Notes: generated by a model not told the origin, from the letters alone. A stretch of 64,000 bases of DNA from JAJTHC01 sp044358835 (GCA_044358835.1 JBIKNF010000004.1:55643-119642); one strand, 5' to 3'. Positions 1 through 8,670 are shown, counted from the first letter of the stretch. Program-made: numbers and translations.

Positions 1-741
1 ACCATGCCCCACCGCCACACGACGATCAAACACAAAGCAGGCGCCGTCCCACAAGCTTTCTTCAGGGGGAATCTCTTCCAAGTACTTGAGAATCCCTCCC
101 TTCAAATGATACACCGATTCAAACCCGTGATTCAACATAAAGCTCGACGCCTTTTCACAACGAATCCCCCCCGTACAAAACATGGCCACTTTTTTGGTTT
201 GGGTGGGATTTAATTGCGTTTCCACATAAGGCACAAATTCGGTGAAGGTTGAAATATGGGGATTGATCGCATTTTTAAAGGTGCCAATCGCCAGTTCATA
301 TTCATTACGCGTGTCTATCACCAACACCTCAGGATCTTCCAACAACGCATTCCACTCATGCGGTTCCACATAAGTGCCGACCACGTCAGTAGGGGTGGCT
401 TTGGGTGTTCGCATGGTCACAATTTCCTTTTTGAGACGCACTTTAAGGCGTCTAAAGGGTTTTTCTTGGGCATAAGACGTTTTCACTTCACCCTGTTTTA
501 TGCCAAAAAGAAGATTCAATTCATGTAAAAGGGCTTCCATGGCTGATTCTTGACCCGCAATCGTTCCATTGATGCCTTCAGGCGCAAGCAACAACGTGCC
601 ACACACCTGGTGTGCTTCACAGCAAGCGAAGACCCGTTCTTTGAGGGCTTCAAGATTTTCAAGCGCAACAAAGCGATAGAGCGCCACCACTTTCCACGTG
701 GGTGAAGATTCAATGCAGGAGGCCTGACTTGTGGGATTCAT
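1..741 (-). CDS. trhO: tRNA uridine(34) hydroxylase, rhodanese family (partial, C-terminus beyond window)
   Basis: TrhO/YceA-family enzymes make 5-hydroxyuridine at position 34 of certain tRNAs in an oxygen-dependent reaction. The frame runs open from ATG at 741 to the window edge, giving 247 residues with no stop. An N-terminal ferredoxin-like part (APEGINGTIAG) is followed by a rhodanese domain with the loop FCTGGIRCEKAS, whose first Cys is residue 189. The visible end reads VFDRRVAVGHG, a family signature, so only a C-terminal tail should be missing. A GGGG stretch lies about 9 bases before the ATG. It is divergent from the Omp85 gene. The family call is secure; the substrate is inferred from the family. 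Confidence 0.88.
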   Translation of the reverse strand, partial: MNPTSQASCIESSPTWKVVALYRFVALENLEALKERVFACCEAHQVCGTLLLAPEGINGTIAGQESAMEALLHELNLLFGIKQGEVKTSYAQEKPFRRLKVRLKKEIVTMRTPKATPTDVVGTYVEPHEWNALLEDPEVLVIDTRNEYELAIGTFKNAINPHISTFTEFVPYVETQLNPTQTKKVAMFCTGGIRCEKASSFMLNHGFESVYHLKGGILKYLEEIPPEESLWDGACFVFDRRVAVGHG

Positions 742-928
742 CTTTATCTTTCCCCTACGAATGAAGAAAACAGCTTTATTTTATACGAAACCCGTCGGTT
801 TGTCTTGTTTCTGTTCGGATTATCCCCTTTCAAGGGGAAATCCACCGGTGATTAGAGCTCGCTGTGTTAGTATTGCGCCTTTTCATGCTAAAATTAACAG
901 TGTACACGATTTTTATGAGGGAAGCTCG

Positions 929-2866
929 TTGCAACAGTTTAGAAATGACTTCTATATAAGAAGGCCTGTTTTCTCTATTAAAGAACATAGGTGGTTTAAA
1001 CTCGCGCTGATTGGGCTTTTGGCTGCCTTTTGTTTCCCTGGTTTTAGCGTTGCGCAAACCACTGTCACTGAAATTCAAAAAAACCTGAGTGAAGGTTCCG
1101 CCCTTGAAGGGGGGCTTCCCAATTATGACAAATCTATTACCGTGTACCATGTCTATATAGAAGGCAATACCTTGGTGGATGAAGCACGCCTGCGAAATGT
1201 GATGACGTTGCGTCCTGGGGTTGTTTACAGTAAAACGGGGTTGCAAAAAGATTTAAAACGCATTTATGAACTCGGCTATTTTACCGAACAAATGAAGGCT
1301 GTGCCCAAAGCCACGAAAGACGGCATTGTAATCTACATTACTTTAGAAGAAAACTCACCAGTCACTGGCATTGAAATTGAAGGCAATCAAGTGCTTACAG
1401 ATGCTGAGATTGAAAAGATTTTTGCGGATCAAATCGGGTTGCCTCAAAATATCGAAGCGCTCAATGCGGGTATTGCCGAACTTGAAAAAAAGTACGTCAG
1501 TGAAGGCTATATTCTCGCTAAAGTGGTGGATATTGCCGACACCCCTGAAGGCACGCTAATGTTAAAGGTGGATGAAGGCGTTATTGAAAGCATTAAAGTG
1601 GTGGGCAACCGTAAAACCAAAGACTTTGTGGTGACCAAAAACTTGGTGCTAAAAACAGGCGACGTTTATAACGACACCACCATGAATGACGATTTAAAAC
1701 GCTTATTTTCCCTACAAGCCTTTGACGATGTGCGCCGCGTGCTCACCCCTAATGCGAAGCATCCTGAAAAATATGACTTGGTTGTTGAAGTGGATGAAAA
1801 ACGTTCAGGGGCCTTTTCCTTAGGAGGGGGGATCGATACCATTACAGGGTTCTTTGGTTCTGTGGGCTATAGTGACCCTAACTTTTTAGGACGGGGCGAA
1901 AACCTAACCACACAAATTGGCGTGGGTTCTGGCATTATTGGCAGAGACACCCGCACCCAAGCCCGAACCCCCACCTACCAAGTGGATTTGGGTTGGTCAA
2001 CGCCCTATTTGGCGGGAACGGACAATGCCTTTAGCGTCAACCTGTTTGGCCGAGATTTACAAAGTTTCAACGTGCCTTTGGCACTTGAGCGTCGTATTGG
2101 CGGCGGAGCCACTATTTCTCGTGCCATTCAACGCTTTGACAATGTTTCCGCAAGTTTGGGTTTAAAGGTTGAAAATGTGGCCCTTCGTGAAGGCGGTAGT
2201 TCCAGCAATTTAGACTTTTTCAACATTAGTGCAACTGAACGTGCCAGAGAACTCGGTCAAGGCGGAACCTTTGTTAGTCTTGGTCCTACCATTGCGTATG
2301 ACAACCGAAACAACCGTTACGACCCGACTTCAGGGTGGTTTAATACGGCTTCAATTGGAGGCACCTTGGGCTTTGGAGCAGACAGTTACGGCACGGCAAG
2401 CGTCAACTTACGCAAGTACTTTGCCTTAAATAAAACGCTTTCTTTGGCGTGGAATGGACAACTTTCTTCATCACTTTTTAATGATATTCCCGATTTCAAT
2501 GCCTTTCGTCTAGGGGGTCCCTTCACCGTGCGTGGGTATCAAGAAGGGGGGCTGGGAATTGGGTCTGGTCAAGCCATCAGTAGTATTGAGTTGCGTTCAA
2601 AATTCCCACTCTTTGGAAAGATGAAGGACATTGCCTTCCTTGAAACGCTCCGCGTCGTGGGTTTTATGGATGCCGGTACCTTGTTTAATGAAAGTCAGGT
2701 GAATACCCTCTTTGCGCGTAAGGGCGATGGACTTTCCGTTGGGGCTGGTATTCGTTTAACCATTCCGGGTGTAGGCCCCTTACGCTTTGATTACGCTGTT
2801 CCGCTGATTAAAACGAATAAAGATTACCAACAAAACTTCAGCTTCGGAGTGGGGCAAAAGTTCTAA
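929..2866 (+). CDS. bamA: Outer-membrane assembly protein BamA/Omp85 with three POTRA domains
   Basis: Omp85/BamA inserts beta-barrel proteins into the outer membrane. Three POTRA domains are readable at about residues 69-142, 143-217 and 218-290 (for example VYIEGNTLVDEARLRNV and IEIEGNQVLTDAEIEKIF). A 16-strand-type barrel follows, with the conserved VRGY motif in FRLGGPFTVRGYQEGG and a terminal Phe. Three POTRAs rather than the five of proteobacteria resembles cyanobacterial Omp85. The frame is open from 731, but TTG at 929 has GAGGGA six bases upstream and places the signal peptide (FKLALIGLLAAFCFPGFSVAQ) near the N-terminus, so it was preferred. Which start is used remains uncertain. Confidence 0.9.
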   Translation: MQQFRNDFYIRRPVFSIKEHRWFKLALIGLLAAFCFPGFSVAQTTVTEIQKNLSEGSALEGGLPNYDKSITVYHVYIEGNTLVDEARLRNVMTLRPGVVYSKTGLQKDLKRIYELGYFTEQMKAVPKATKDGIVIYITLEENSPVTGIEIEGNQVLTDAEIEKIFADQIGLPQNIEALNAGIAELEKKYVSEGYILAKVVDIADTPEGTLMLKVDEGVIESIKVVGNRKTKDFVVTKNLVLKTGDVYNDTTMNDDLKRLFSLQAFDDVRRVLTPNAKHPEKYDLVVEVDEKRSGAFSLGGGIDTITGFFGSVGYSDPNFLGRGENLTTQIGVGSGIIGRDTRTQARTPTYQVDLGWSTPYLAGTDNAFSVNLFGRDLQSFNVPLALERRIGGGATISRAIQRFDNVSASLGLKVENVALREGGSSSNLDFFNISATERARELGQGGTFVSLGPTIAYDNRNNRYDPTSGWFNTASIGGTLGFGADSYGTASVNLRKYFALNKTLSLAWNGQLSSSLFNDIPDFNAFRLGGPFTVRGYQEGGLGIGSGQAISSIELRSKFPLFGKMKDIAFLETLRVVGFMDAGTLFNESQVNTLFARKGDGLSVGAGIRLTIPGVGPLRFDYAVPLIKTNKDYQQNFSFGVGQKF

Positions 2867-2882
2867 GGCTTCTAGAGCTGTT

Positions 2883-2973
2883 TAATACCGTTTAAACGAA
2901 TAAATAGCGTGTAAGCCTAGTATAGACTCATCGCCTGTTTCATCTATCAAACACTATAATTATACCGCTTAAA
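2883..2973. repeat. Dispersed repeat end motif (TAATACCGTTTAAACGA family)
   Basis: Between the convergent bamA and atpC genes lies TAATACCGTTTAAACGA followed by ATAAATAGCGTGT, then a looser copy TTATACCGCTTAAA at 2960. Closely matching copies occur at 44722-44750 and at the ends of the repeat at 28575-28726. No coding potential was seen. It looks like one end of a small dispersed repeat. Confidence 0.5.
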
Positions 2974-2987
2974 GGGTATTAAAGCCC

Positions 2988-3230
2988 TTAACGCAATAAA
3001 ACAGTGACGACTTCACCGTCGTTGTAAGCAAGTCCACCTTCAATAGGCAGGCTTCGCTTTTCACCGCTTAGGGTTTCATAACGCAACGCCCCTTTTTTTA
3101 AACGTACCAACACTTGCTGACGCTTGGCAAGGATGCCTAATTCCCCACTAGGGCTGGGTAATACGACTGAACGCACGGCTTCATCAACCGTAACAGCACT
3201 AGGAGACATGACTTTTAAGAAGATGGACAT
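2988..3230 (-). CDS. atpC: ATP synthase F1 epsilon subunit, short form
   Basis: The epsilon subunit belongs to the rotor stalk of F1Fo ATP synthase and regulates ATP hydrolysis. Only 80 residues are encoded, against about 130-140 usually. The N-terminal beta-sandwich is present (SPSGELGILAKRQQVLVRLKKGALRY, then GGLAYNDGEVVTVLLR at the end), but the C-terminal two-helix inhibitory domain is absent. It follows atpD after 46 bases, the beta-epsilon arrangement kept separate from the other ATP synthase genes in cyanobacteria and plastids. The stop is clean and no helical remnant follows, so this looks like a naturally short subunit. Confidence 0.83.
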   Translation of the reverse strand: MSIFLKVMSPSAVTVDEAVRSVVLPSPSGELGILAKRQQVLVRLKKGALRYETLSGEKRSLPIEGGLAYNDGEVVTVLLR

Positions 3231-3276
3231 CTGTGAAAACCTTTATTGTCTTTAAATGAAGTGGCAGGGAGGCTTC

Positions 3277-4689
3277 TTAAGCAGGAACGGCTTCGAGTTC
3301 TTCTGCTTTTTTCACCACATCTTCAATGGAACCACACATGTAAAAGGCTTGTTCAGGCAAGCTGTCATATTTACCTGCCAAGATTTCTTTAAATCCACGC
3401 AAGGTATCTTCTAGCTTTACGTAACAACCCGGGACACCGTTAAAGACTTCCGCCACATGGAAGGGTTGAGACAAAAAGCGTTGAATGCGTCGCGCTCTTC
3501 CCACCACGGCTTTGTCTTCATCAGAAAGTTCATCCATCCCCAAAATGGCAATGATGTCTTGCAAGTCTTTATAACGCTGAAGCACCGCTTGCACTGCACG
3601 AGCCGTTTCATAGTGCTCGTCTCCCACAATTTTAGGATCCAACGCTTTAGAAGAAGAATCCAAAGGATCCACAGCAGGGTAAATGCCCATTTCCGCAATT
3701 TTACGAGACAACACGGTGGTCGCGTCTAAGTGAGCAAAGGTCGCCGCAGGGGCGGGATCGGTCAAGTCATCAGCCGGTACGTAAACGGCTTGAATCGAGG
3801 TGATCGCACCGTCTTTCGTAGACGTAATGCGTTCTTGAAGGCTGGCCATTTCGTCCGCCAAGGTGGGTTGGTAGCCTACAGCAGAAGGCATACGCCCCAA
3901 GAGCGCCGACACTTCAGAACCCGCTTGCGTGAAGCGGAAGATGTTGTCCACAAATAAAAGCACGTCTTGCTTGGCTTCATCCCGGAAGTATTCTGCAATC
4001 GTCAAAGCCGAAAGTGCCACGCGCAAACGAGCCCCTGGGGGTTCATTCATTTGCCCGTAAATCAGGGCGACTTTGTCTAAAACTTTAGAATCTTTCATTT
4101 CATGGTACAGGTCGTTCCCTTCACGTGTGCGTTCACCCACACCTGCAAATACGGAAACCCCACCATGCCCTTTGGCGATGTTGTTAATCAATTCCATGAT
4201 GATAACGGTTTTACCAACGCCTGCTCCACCAAAAAGGCCAATCTTCCCCCCTTTGGAATACGGGGCCAGCAAATCAATGACCTTAATGCCTGTTTCGAAA
4301 ATTTCTTGATCCGTAGACTGCTGTTCAATAGAAGGGGCAGGGCGGTGAATGGACCAATGACTTTCGGCATGAACAGGGCCGGCGTTGTCTACAGGTTGAC
4401 CCAACACATTCAGGATCCGTCCTAAGGTAGGCGTCCCTACAGGCACTTTAATCGGGGAACCTGTGTCTAATACATCCATGCCACGCGTTAAGCCTTCTGT
4501 GCCGTCCATCGCGACAGAGCGTACACGGTTGTTACCTAAGTGACTTTGTACTTCAGCCACCAAGGTGGTGGAACCTGATTCATGGTTCACCTTCATTTGC
4601 AAAGCGTTATAAATGGCCGGCAACTGCCCAACAGGGAACTCCACATCAATAACAGGGCCAATAACTTGGGTGATTTTACCGTGAGACAT
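3277..4689 (-). CDS. atpD: ATP synthase F1 beta subunit
   Basis: This is the catalytic beta subunit of F1, which makes ATP from ADP and phosphate at the cytoplasmic face of the membrane. Visible motifs are the P-loop GLFGGAGVGKTV, GERTREGNDLY with the catalytic glutamate region, the Walker B segment DVLLFVDNIFRF, and ALLGRMPSAVGYQPTL. The frame is open from 4734, but ATG at 4689 starts the family-typical MSHGKITQVIGPVIDVEF and has GGAG about nine bases upstream. The product is 470 residues, the usual length. It forms an operon with the short epsilon gene. No other ATP synthase gene is in the window. Confidence 0.97.
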   Translation of the reverse strand: MSHGKITQVIGPVIDVEFPVGQLPAIYNALQMKVNHESGSTTLVAEVQSHLGNNRVRSVAMDGTEGLTRGMDVLDTGSPIKVPVGTPTLGRILNVLGQPVDNAGPVHAESHWSIHRPAPSIEQQSTDQEIFETGIKVIDLLAPYSKGGKIGLFGGAGVGKTVIIMELINNIAKGHGGVSVFAGVGERTREGNDLYHEMKDSKVLDKVALIYGQMNEPPGARLRVALSALTIAEYFRDEAKQDVLLFVDNIFRFTQAGSEVSALLGRMPSAVGYQPTLADEMASLQERITSTKDGAITSIQAVYVPADDLTDPAPAATFAHLDATTVLSRKIAEMGIYPAVDPLDSSSKALDPKIVGDEHYETARAVQAVLQRYKDLQDIIAILGMDELSDEDKAVVGRARRIQRFLSQPFHVAEVFNGVPGCYVKLEDTLRGFKEILAGKYDSLPEQAFYMCGSIEDVVKKAEELEAVPA

Positions 4690-4809
4690 ATGCGTTGACT
4701 CCATTCTTAAAAGACAAGTCCCTATGGGGAACAACTATTAAACTGTCTTTATTGTGATTCAAACAAAGCGGGGCGTCAATGAAAAAATACTATAGATTCT
4801 AAACATGGC

Positions 4810-4838
4810 TTGTGTTAGACTTTTATTTTAATGATAAT
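4810..4838 (+). promoter_or_regulatory. Putative sigma-70 promoter of panD
   Basis: TTGTGT at 4810-4815 and GATAAT at 4833-4838 are separated by 17 bases and lie 32 bases before the panD start. This is a prediction from consensus only. Confidence 0.4.
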
Positions 4839-4870
4839 GACAACGTTGTCCCTCGTAAGGATTTAAACTT

Positions 4871-5221
4871 ATGAATTTGTCGATGCTCAAAGCGAAAATA
4901 CACCGTGCTACCGTTACTCAGACGGATCTTCACTATGAAGGATCCATCACGATTGATGCCGCCTTGCTGGAGACGGCGGGTATTTTGCCCTATGAACAGG
5001 TGGATGTGCTCAACATCAATAACGGCAAGCGTTTTACCACCTATGCCATTGAAGGTGAACGGGGTTCAGGTGTTATCGGCATCAATGGAGCGGCGGCTCG
5101 TTTGGCTCAGCCGGGTGATTTGGTGATTATTTGTGCCTTTGCCCAATTTGCGTCTGAACAAGCGTCTAAGCACACGCCCACGATTGTATTTGTCAATGAG
5201 CAAAACGCCCCCCTCCTTTAG
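4871..5221 (+). CDS. panD: Aspartate 1-decarboxylase (pyruvoyl enzyme)
   Basis: PanD converts L-aspartate to beta-alanine for pantothenate and coenzyme A synthesis. It cleaves itself between Gly24 and Ser25 to create the pyruvoyl cofactor. The sequence HYEGSITID puts Gly24-Ser25 at exactly the expected position. Other family segments are RFTTYAIEGERGSGVIGINGAAARL and PGDLVIICAF. At 116 residues it is close to the usual length. panC, the next pathway enzyme's gene, is 53 kb away at 58314, so the pathway genes are scattered here. It is divergent from atpD. Confidence 0.95.
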   Translation: MNLSMLKAKIHRATVTQTDLHYEGSITIDAALLETAGILPYEQVDVLNINNGKRFTTYAIEGERGSGVIGINGAAARLAQPGDLVIICAFAQFASEQASKHTPTIVFVNEQNAPLL

Positions 5222-5229
5222 GCTTTCTT

Positions 5230-5472
5230 CTAAAACTTTCGCTGGTAAAGACTGGTATCCAACAACTCTTCAAAACCAACGTTTAACACCTTCAGCAACT
5301 CGATCAACATGGCCATTTTCGGCAGTGAACGCCCCTGATTCCACGACAAAATGGTTTGGTAAGGAACATCCACTAACTCCGCCAACATGCGTAGATTAAA
5401 GTCCTGTGCTTGCACGAGTTCATGCAATCGCAGGCGAAACGGTCGGTATGGATACGCTTTCTTCATGGTCAA
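5230..5472 (-). CDS. XRE-family helix-turn-helix regulator
   Basis: This is an 80-residue single-domain protein. The HTH reads LRMLAELVDVPYQTILSWNQGRSLPKMAMLIELLKVLNVGFEELL, a typical Cro/CI-type fold with recognition helix around YQTILSWNQ. No other domain is present. It is convergent with panD, with only 8 bases between the stops. An AAGGA site lies about 10 bases before the ATG. An inverted repeat (5494-5511) lies just upstream and could be its own operator. Target genes are unknown; the sigma-factor gene downstream of that site is another possible target. Confidence 0.75.
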   Translation of the reverse strand: MTMKKAYPYRPFRLRLHELVQAQDFNLRMLAELVDVPYQTILSWNQGRSLPKMAMLIELLKVLNVGFEELLDTSLYQRKF

Positions 5473-5493
5473 TGAGTCCTTCTGTTGAACCTT

Positions 5494-5511
5494 ATACCGT
5501 TTAACTGGTAT
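5494..5511. promoter_or_regulatory. Inverted repeat, possible XRE autoregulatory operator
   Basis: ATACC-GTTTAACT-GGTAT is an inverted repeat 22 bases before the start of the XRE gene. Small XRE repressors often bind such sites in their own promoters, but binding here is only inferred. It also resembles the TAATACCGTTTAAAC dispersed-repeat motif, which is the alternative explanation. Confidence 0.3.
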
Positions 5512-5754
5512 GACTTGGAATGTACGCGACGTCTGTTCCTAGTCTAATGACACGCCAACGCCCCTTTTAAAAAAAAGGTAACAAAATCCTTACAATTCTT
5601 TTAAAACCCACCCCAAAACCTACATAAAGGAAGGGGATCTTCAAGGGACACATACTTTACTTAGACGAATCCACCCACGCGTGTAATTAAAACTTGCTAT
5701 GATGTTTTTCAACACGTTCACCCTATTTATTTACCCATAAGGAAACCACGGACT

Positions 5755-6747
5755 ATGGTTAGACAATCTTCACTGGACTATCACACGGCGGAGGGTTTAG
5801 AAGACAACTCCTCCTTTATCGTCTTACACTTGCAAGACGACAACCAAGCCGAACTCGACGCGGATGCTCGAGAATCTGAAAAAAAGCTTGAACTCAACGG
5901 CAGTGACGATTCCGTTAAAATCTACCTCCAACAAATCGGGCGTATTAAATTGCTCGATTCCCAAGGGGAACTAGAACTGGCCAAACGCATCGCTGAAGGC
6001 GATGAAGCAGCCAAAGCCCGATTGATCCGCGCCAACTTACGCTTGGTCGTTTCTATTGCTAAAAAATACATCGGGCGGGGCCTGGCTTTTTTAGATGTCA
6101 TTCAAGAAGGCAATTTAGGCTTAATGCGTGCGGCTGAAAAGTTTGATTACCGCAAGGGCTTTAAGTTTTCAACGTATGCCACATGGTGGATTCAACAATC
6201 CATTGTGCGAGGCATTTCTGAAAAATCTCGCATGATTCGCTTGCCGATTCACATGATTGAACTGCTCACCAAAATGCGCAAAATTCAGCATCAGCTCAGT
6301 CACGAACTTAACCGTCAACCCACCAATGAAGAAATGGCTGAACGTATGGATGTGCCTGTCGCGAAAATTGAAGCCATTGTTCAAGCCACCCAAACCTCTA
6401 TTAGCCTTGAAACCCCTATTAACACGAAAGATGAAAAAGCCACGCTCGCCGACTTTTTGGTGGATGAACACCATGTGGCCCCTGAACACCAATTACAAAA
6501 CGATGCCTTGATTCGCGATGTAAATGCGGTGTTGATGCTGTTGCGCCCGCGTGAACGGGATGTGGTGAAACTTCGCTTTGGTATTATGGATGGAAATCGC
6601 CGGACGCTTGAAGAAATTGGCCAGTTGTTTGGCGTTTCTCGTGAACGGGTGAGGCAGATTGAAACCCGTGCGGTGAACAAGTTGCGTCGTTTGTGTCGTT
6701 CTAACGTCACCATGTACAACTTGCGCAACTATCTTAAGGAATTGTAG
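5755..6747 (+). CDS. RNA polymerase sigma factor, RpoD/SigA family
   Basis: This is a 330-residue sigma-70 factor. Region 1.2 (DSVKIYLQQIGRIKLL) is at about residue 50. Region 2 is nearly consensus (RANLRLVVSIAKKYIGRGLAFLDVIQEGN and FSTYATWWIQQSIVR). Regions 3 and 4 follow (RQPTNEEMAERMDVP; FGVSRERVRQIETRAVNKLR). Region 1.1 is missing and the N-terminus is a short acidic segment, as in cyanobacterial primary (group 1) and group 2 sigmas. Whether this is the housekeeping or a secondary factor cannot be decided without the rest of the genome. The gene stands alone, preceded by a 240-base AT-rich leader and followed by a repeat. Confidence 0.92.
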   Translation: MVRQSSLDYHTAEGLEDNSSFIVLHLQDDNQAELDADARESEKKLELNGSDDSVKIYLQQIGRIKLLDSQGELELAKRIAEGDEAAKARLIRANLRLVVSIAKKYIGRGLAFLDVIQEGNLGLMRAAEKFDYRKGFKFSTYATWWIQQSIVRGISEKSRMIRLPIHMIELLTKMRKIQHQLSHELNRQPTNEEMAERMDVPVAKIEAIVQATQTSISLETPINTKDEKATLADFLVDEHHVAPEHQLQNDALIRDVNAVLMLLRPRERDVVKLRFGIMDGNRRTLEEIGQLFGVSRERVRQIETRAVNKLRRLCRSNVTMYNLRNYLKEL

Positions 6748-6756
6748 GGCTTTACC

Positions 6757-6881
6757 CCCTCTCCCTTAGGGAGAGGGTTGGGGTGAGGGATTCGGGATGT
6801 ACAGTTTTAGCTGGTGTTTCCCTCCTCCTAGCGTAGCCCGCCATAGGCGAGACGTCCGACCTGAGGGAGTAGGAACAAAGC
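6757..6881. repeat. Dispersed ~125-bp repeat, copy 1
   Basis: The repeat starts with a hairpin (CCCTCTCCC...GGGAGAGGG), contains GCGTAGCCCGCCATAGGCGA at 6831 and ends in GGGAGTAGGAAC. A second copy in the same orientation is at 35485-35610. The two agree over most of their length and keep the 74-base spacing between landmarks. The ends are roughly complementary (CTCCC/GGGAG), so the transcript could fold into a long stem. It lies directly after the sigma-factor stop and may act as a transcript end. Confidence 0.7.
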
Positions 6882-6985
6882 AAAAAAGGCTTTCGCAGCG
6901 CTTATTATGACAAAACAACTACTCAAGCCCTTTGACTTGTGATATGTTATAAATGGTTACATTCACACATCAAGGAAGCTTGGCC

Positions 6986-8308
6986 ATGCCCACTCACCAC
7001 CTGCACCACCGCCCTAACAGTACTGCCATTTTTGAAAAAGCCAAAACCTTAATGCCTGGGGGCGTTAATAGTCCCGTGCGGGGCTTTCGTTCGGTGGGGG
7101 GGGGGCTGCCTGTGGTGATGAAACACGCCAAAGGGGCTTACATTACAGATGAAGACGACCTTACTTATTTGGATTACGTGCTAAGCTGGGGGCCAGCTAT
7201 TTTAGGGCACACCCATCCTGAAGTAGTAAAAGCGGTTCAAACTGTTGCGGAATCTGGCTTAAGCTTTGGCGCCCCAACAGCCTTAGAAAATGTGCTGGCG
7301 GAAAAGGTCATGCAACGCATGCCGTCCATTGAACGCATTCGCATGGTCAGTTCAGGCACTGAAGCGGTGATGTCCGCTATTCGCTTGGCAAGGGCTTACA
7401 CAGGGCGTCATTACCTCATTAAGTTTGAAGGGTGTTACCATGGCCATGCCGATGCGTTGCTGGTGAAGGCGGGTAGCGGTGCCTTGACACTCGGCATCCC
7501 CGATTCTGCGGGGATTAATCCTGAAACGGCCAAGGCCACGTTAACGGCGAACTTTAACGATCTTTCAAGCGTCGATGCGTTACTTGAAGCGTACCCCAAT
7601 CAAATCGCGGGTATTTTGGTGGAACCTGTAGCCGGCAATATGGGATGCATTCCCCCTCAGGAAGGATTTTTAGAAGGCCTGCGTGAACGATGCACCGCCA
7701 CAGGCACCTTGCTTATTTTTGATGAAGTGATGACGGGCTTTCGCGTGGCCAAAGGCGGATGCCAAGCCCATTATGGCGTCCACGCCGATTTAACCACGCT
7801 GGGTAAAATTTTAGGCGGGGGGCTACCCGTCGGTGCCTATGGCGGTCGTCGTGACGTTATGGAAACCGTGGCGCCTTTAGGGCCGATGTATCAGGCCGGT
7901 ACCCTTTCAGGCAACCCTCTTGGCATGACTGCTGGCATTGCCACGCTGGATTTACTCGATGCCCCCAACACCTATGAATCCCTTGACGCCTATGCTAAAG
8001 CACTGGTGAAGGAAGCCACAAAACTCTGTGAATCGCATGGGGTACCTGTCAGCACCACGCAAGTGGGGGCGATGTTTTCGCTCTTTTTCGTGGAAGGCGG
8101 CGTGACGTCGTTTGCGGATGTCTGCCAAACGGACAAGGCCTTTTTTAATCGCTTTTTTTGGGCCATGCTTGAAGCGGGGGTGTACCTCGCTCCTTCTCCC
8201 TTTGAAGCGAGTTTTACGTCCACCTGTCACGGTCCACAAGAACTGGCCCTCACCCTAAATGCGCTAGATTATGCCTTGAAAAAGGCCACACATACGGTTG
8301 GGGGATAG
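6986..8308 (+). CDS. hemL: Glutamate-1-semialdehyde 2,1-aminomutase
   Basis: HemL converts glutamate-1-semialdehyde to 5-aminolevulinate in the C5 route to heme; it is cytosolic and PLP-dependent. Family segments include LMPGGVNSPVRGFRSVGG, MVSSGTEAVMSAIRLARAYTGR, LIFDEVMTGFRV and the PLP-lysine segment TTLGKILGGGLPVGAYGGR. The frame is open from 6953, but ATG at 6986 has AAGGA about nine bases upstream and is preferred. The product is 440 residues, the usual size. It is monocistronic and followed by a good terminator. No other heme gene is in the window. Confidence 0.96.
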   Translation: MPTHHLHHRPNSTAIFEKAKTLMPGGVNSPVRGFRSVGGGLPVVMKHAKGAYITDEDDLTYLDYVLSWGPAILGHTHPEVVKAVQTVAESGLSFGAPTALENVLAEKVMQRMPSIERIRMVSSGTEAVMSAIRLARAYTGRHYLIKFEGCYHGHADALLVKAGSGALTLGIPDSAGINPETAKATLTANFNDLSSVDALLEAYPNQIAGILVEPVAGNMGCIPPQEGFLEGLRERCTATGTLLIFDEVMTGFRVAKGGCQAHYGVHADLTTLGKILGGGLPVGAYGGRRDVMETVAPLGPMYQAGTLSGNPLGMTAGIATLDLLDAPNTYESLDAYAKALVKEATKLCESHGVPVSTTQVGAMFSLFFVEGGVTSFADVCQTDKAFFNRFFWAMLEAGVYLAPSPFEASFTSTCHGPQELALTLNALDYALKKATHTVGG

Positions 8309-8337
8309 GTTGGTAGCCGAACATCTTTCCATAAAAC

Positions 8338-8373
8338 AAAACCGTGAGGCGTAGGATCAGGCATCACGGTTTT
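8338..8373 (+). terminator. Intrinsic terminator after hemL
   Basis: AAAACCGTGA (8338-8347) pairs perfectly with TCACGGTTTT (8364-8373), giving a 10-bp stem ending in T residues 29 bases after the hemL stop. Confidence 0.7.
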
Positions 8374-8375
8374 AA

Positions 8376-8670
8376 ATTTAACTTGTTATACACGTTATTC
8401 CACACGGTATTCCAGCCAAGGGAAAAGAAACACGTCGTAAACTAATTTGAGAGACTGTAGTACTCAACAGCTAATCCATAGTAAACGCATCTGCAGGTGT
8501 TGCAAGTTCATTTATTAAACATCGTACAAACTCCTTCGTCTAGTGGAAATTTTAGAATGTTTTTAGATTTAAGCCTTCTTAACGGCTAAAAACGAGCTAT
8601 AATAAGGAATAAGGCGTTTTTTATAATCACTCGTATTGTAACAGTTCGTTACAATGGGTGGATCTTTAAG
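8376..8670. other. Intergenic region with possible promoter
   Basis: This 295-base AT-rich stretch follows the hemL terminator. No ORF or known RNA was recognised. TATAAT at 8598-8603 is a candidate -10 box with only a weak -35 (TTCTT region). The 21-bp palindrome at 8635-8655 lies downstream of it. Confidence 0.4.
8635..8655. promoter_or_regulatory. 21-bp palindrome ATTGTAA-N7-TTACAAT, copy 1
   Basis: This is a perfect 7-bp inverted repeat with spacer CAGTTCG, about 35 bases downstream of TATAAT (8598-8603) and just before the SPOA-protein gene. The same palindrome, with a spacer also ending TTCG, occurs at 32712-32732 before nth. A transcription-factor operator is the simplest reading; the factor is unknown. 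Confidence 0.45.

Noticed and set aside
731..928. Extended N-terminus of the Omp85 gene
   Set aside because: It would put about 66 residues before the normal N-terminus and far ahead of the signal peptide, with no ribosome-binding site; the TTG at 929 is better supported.
4102..4425. 107-residue plus-strand ORF inside atpD
   Set aside because: Antisense shadow of a highly conserved gene.
8376..8634. tmRNA or another structural RNA after hemL
   Set aside because: No tag-peptide frame, acceptor-like ends or known conserved motif could be found.
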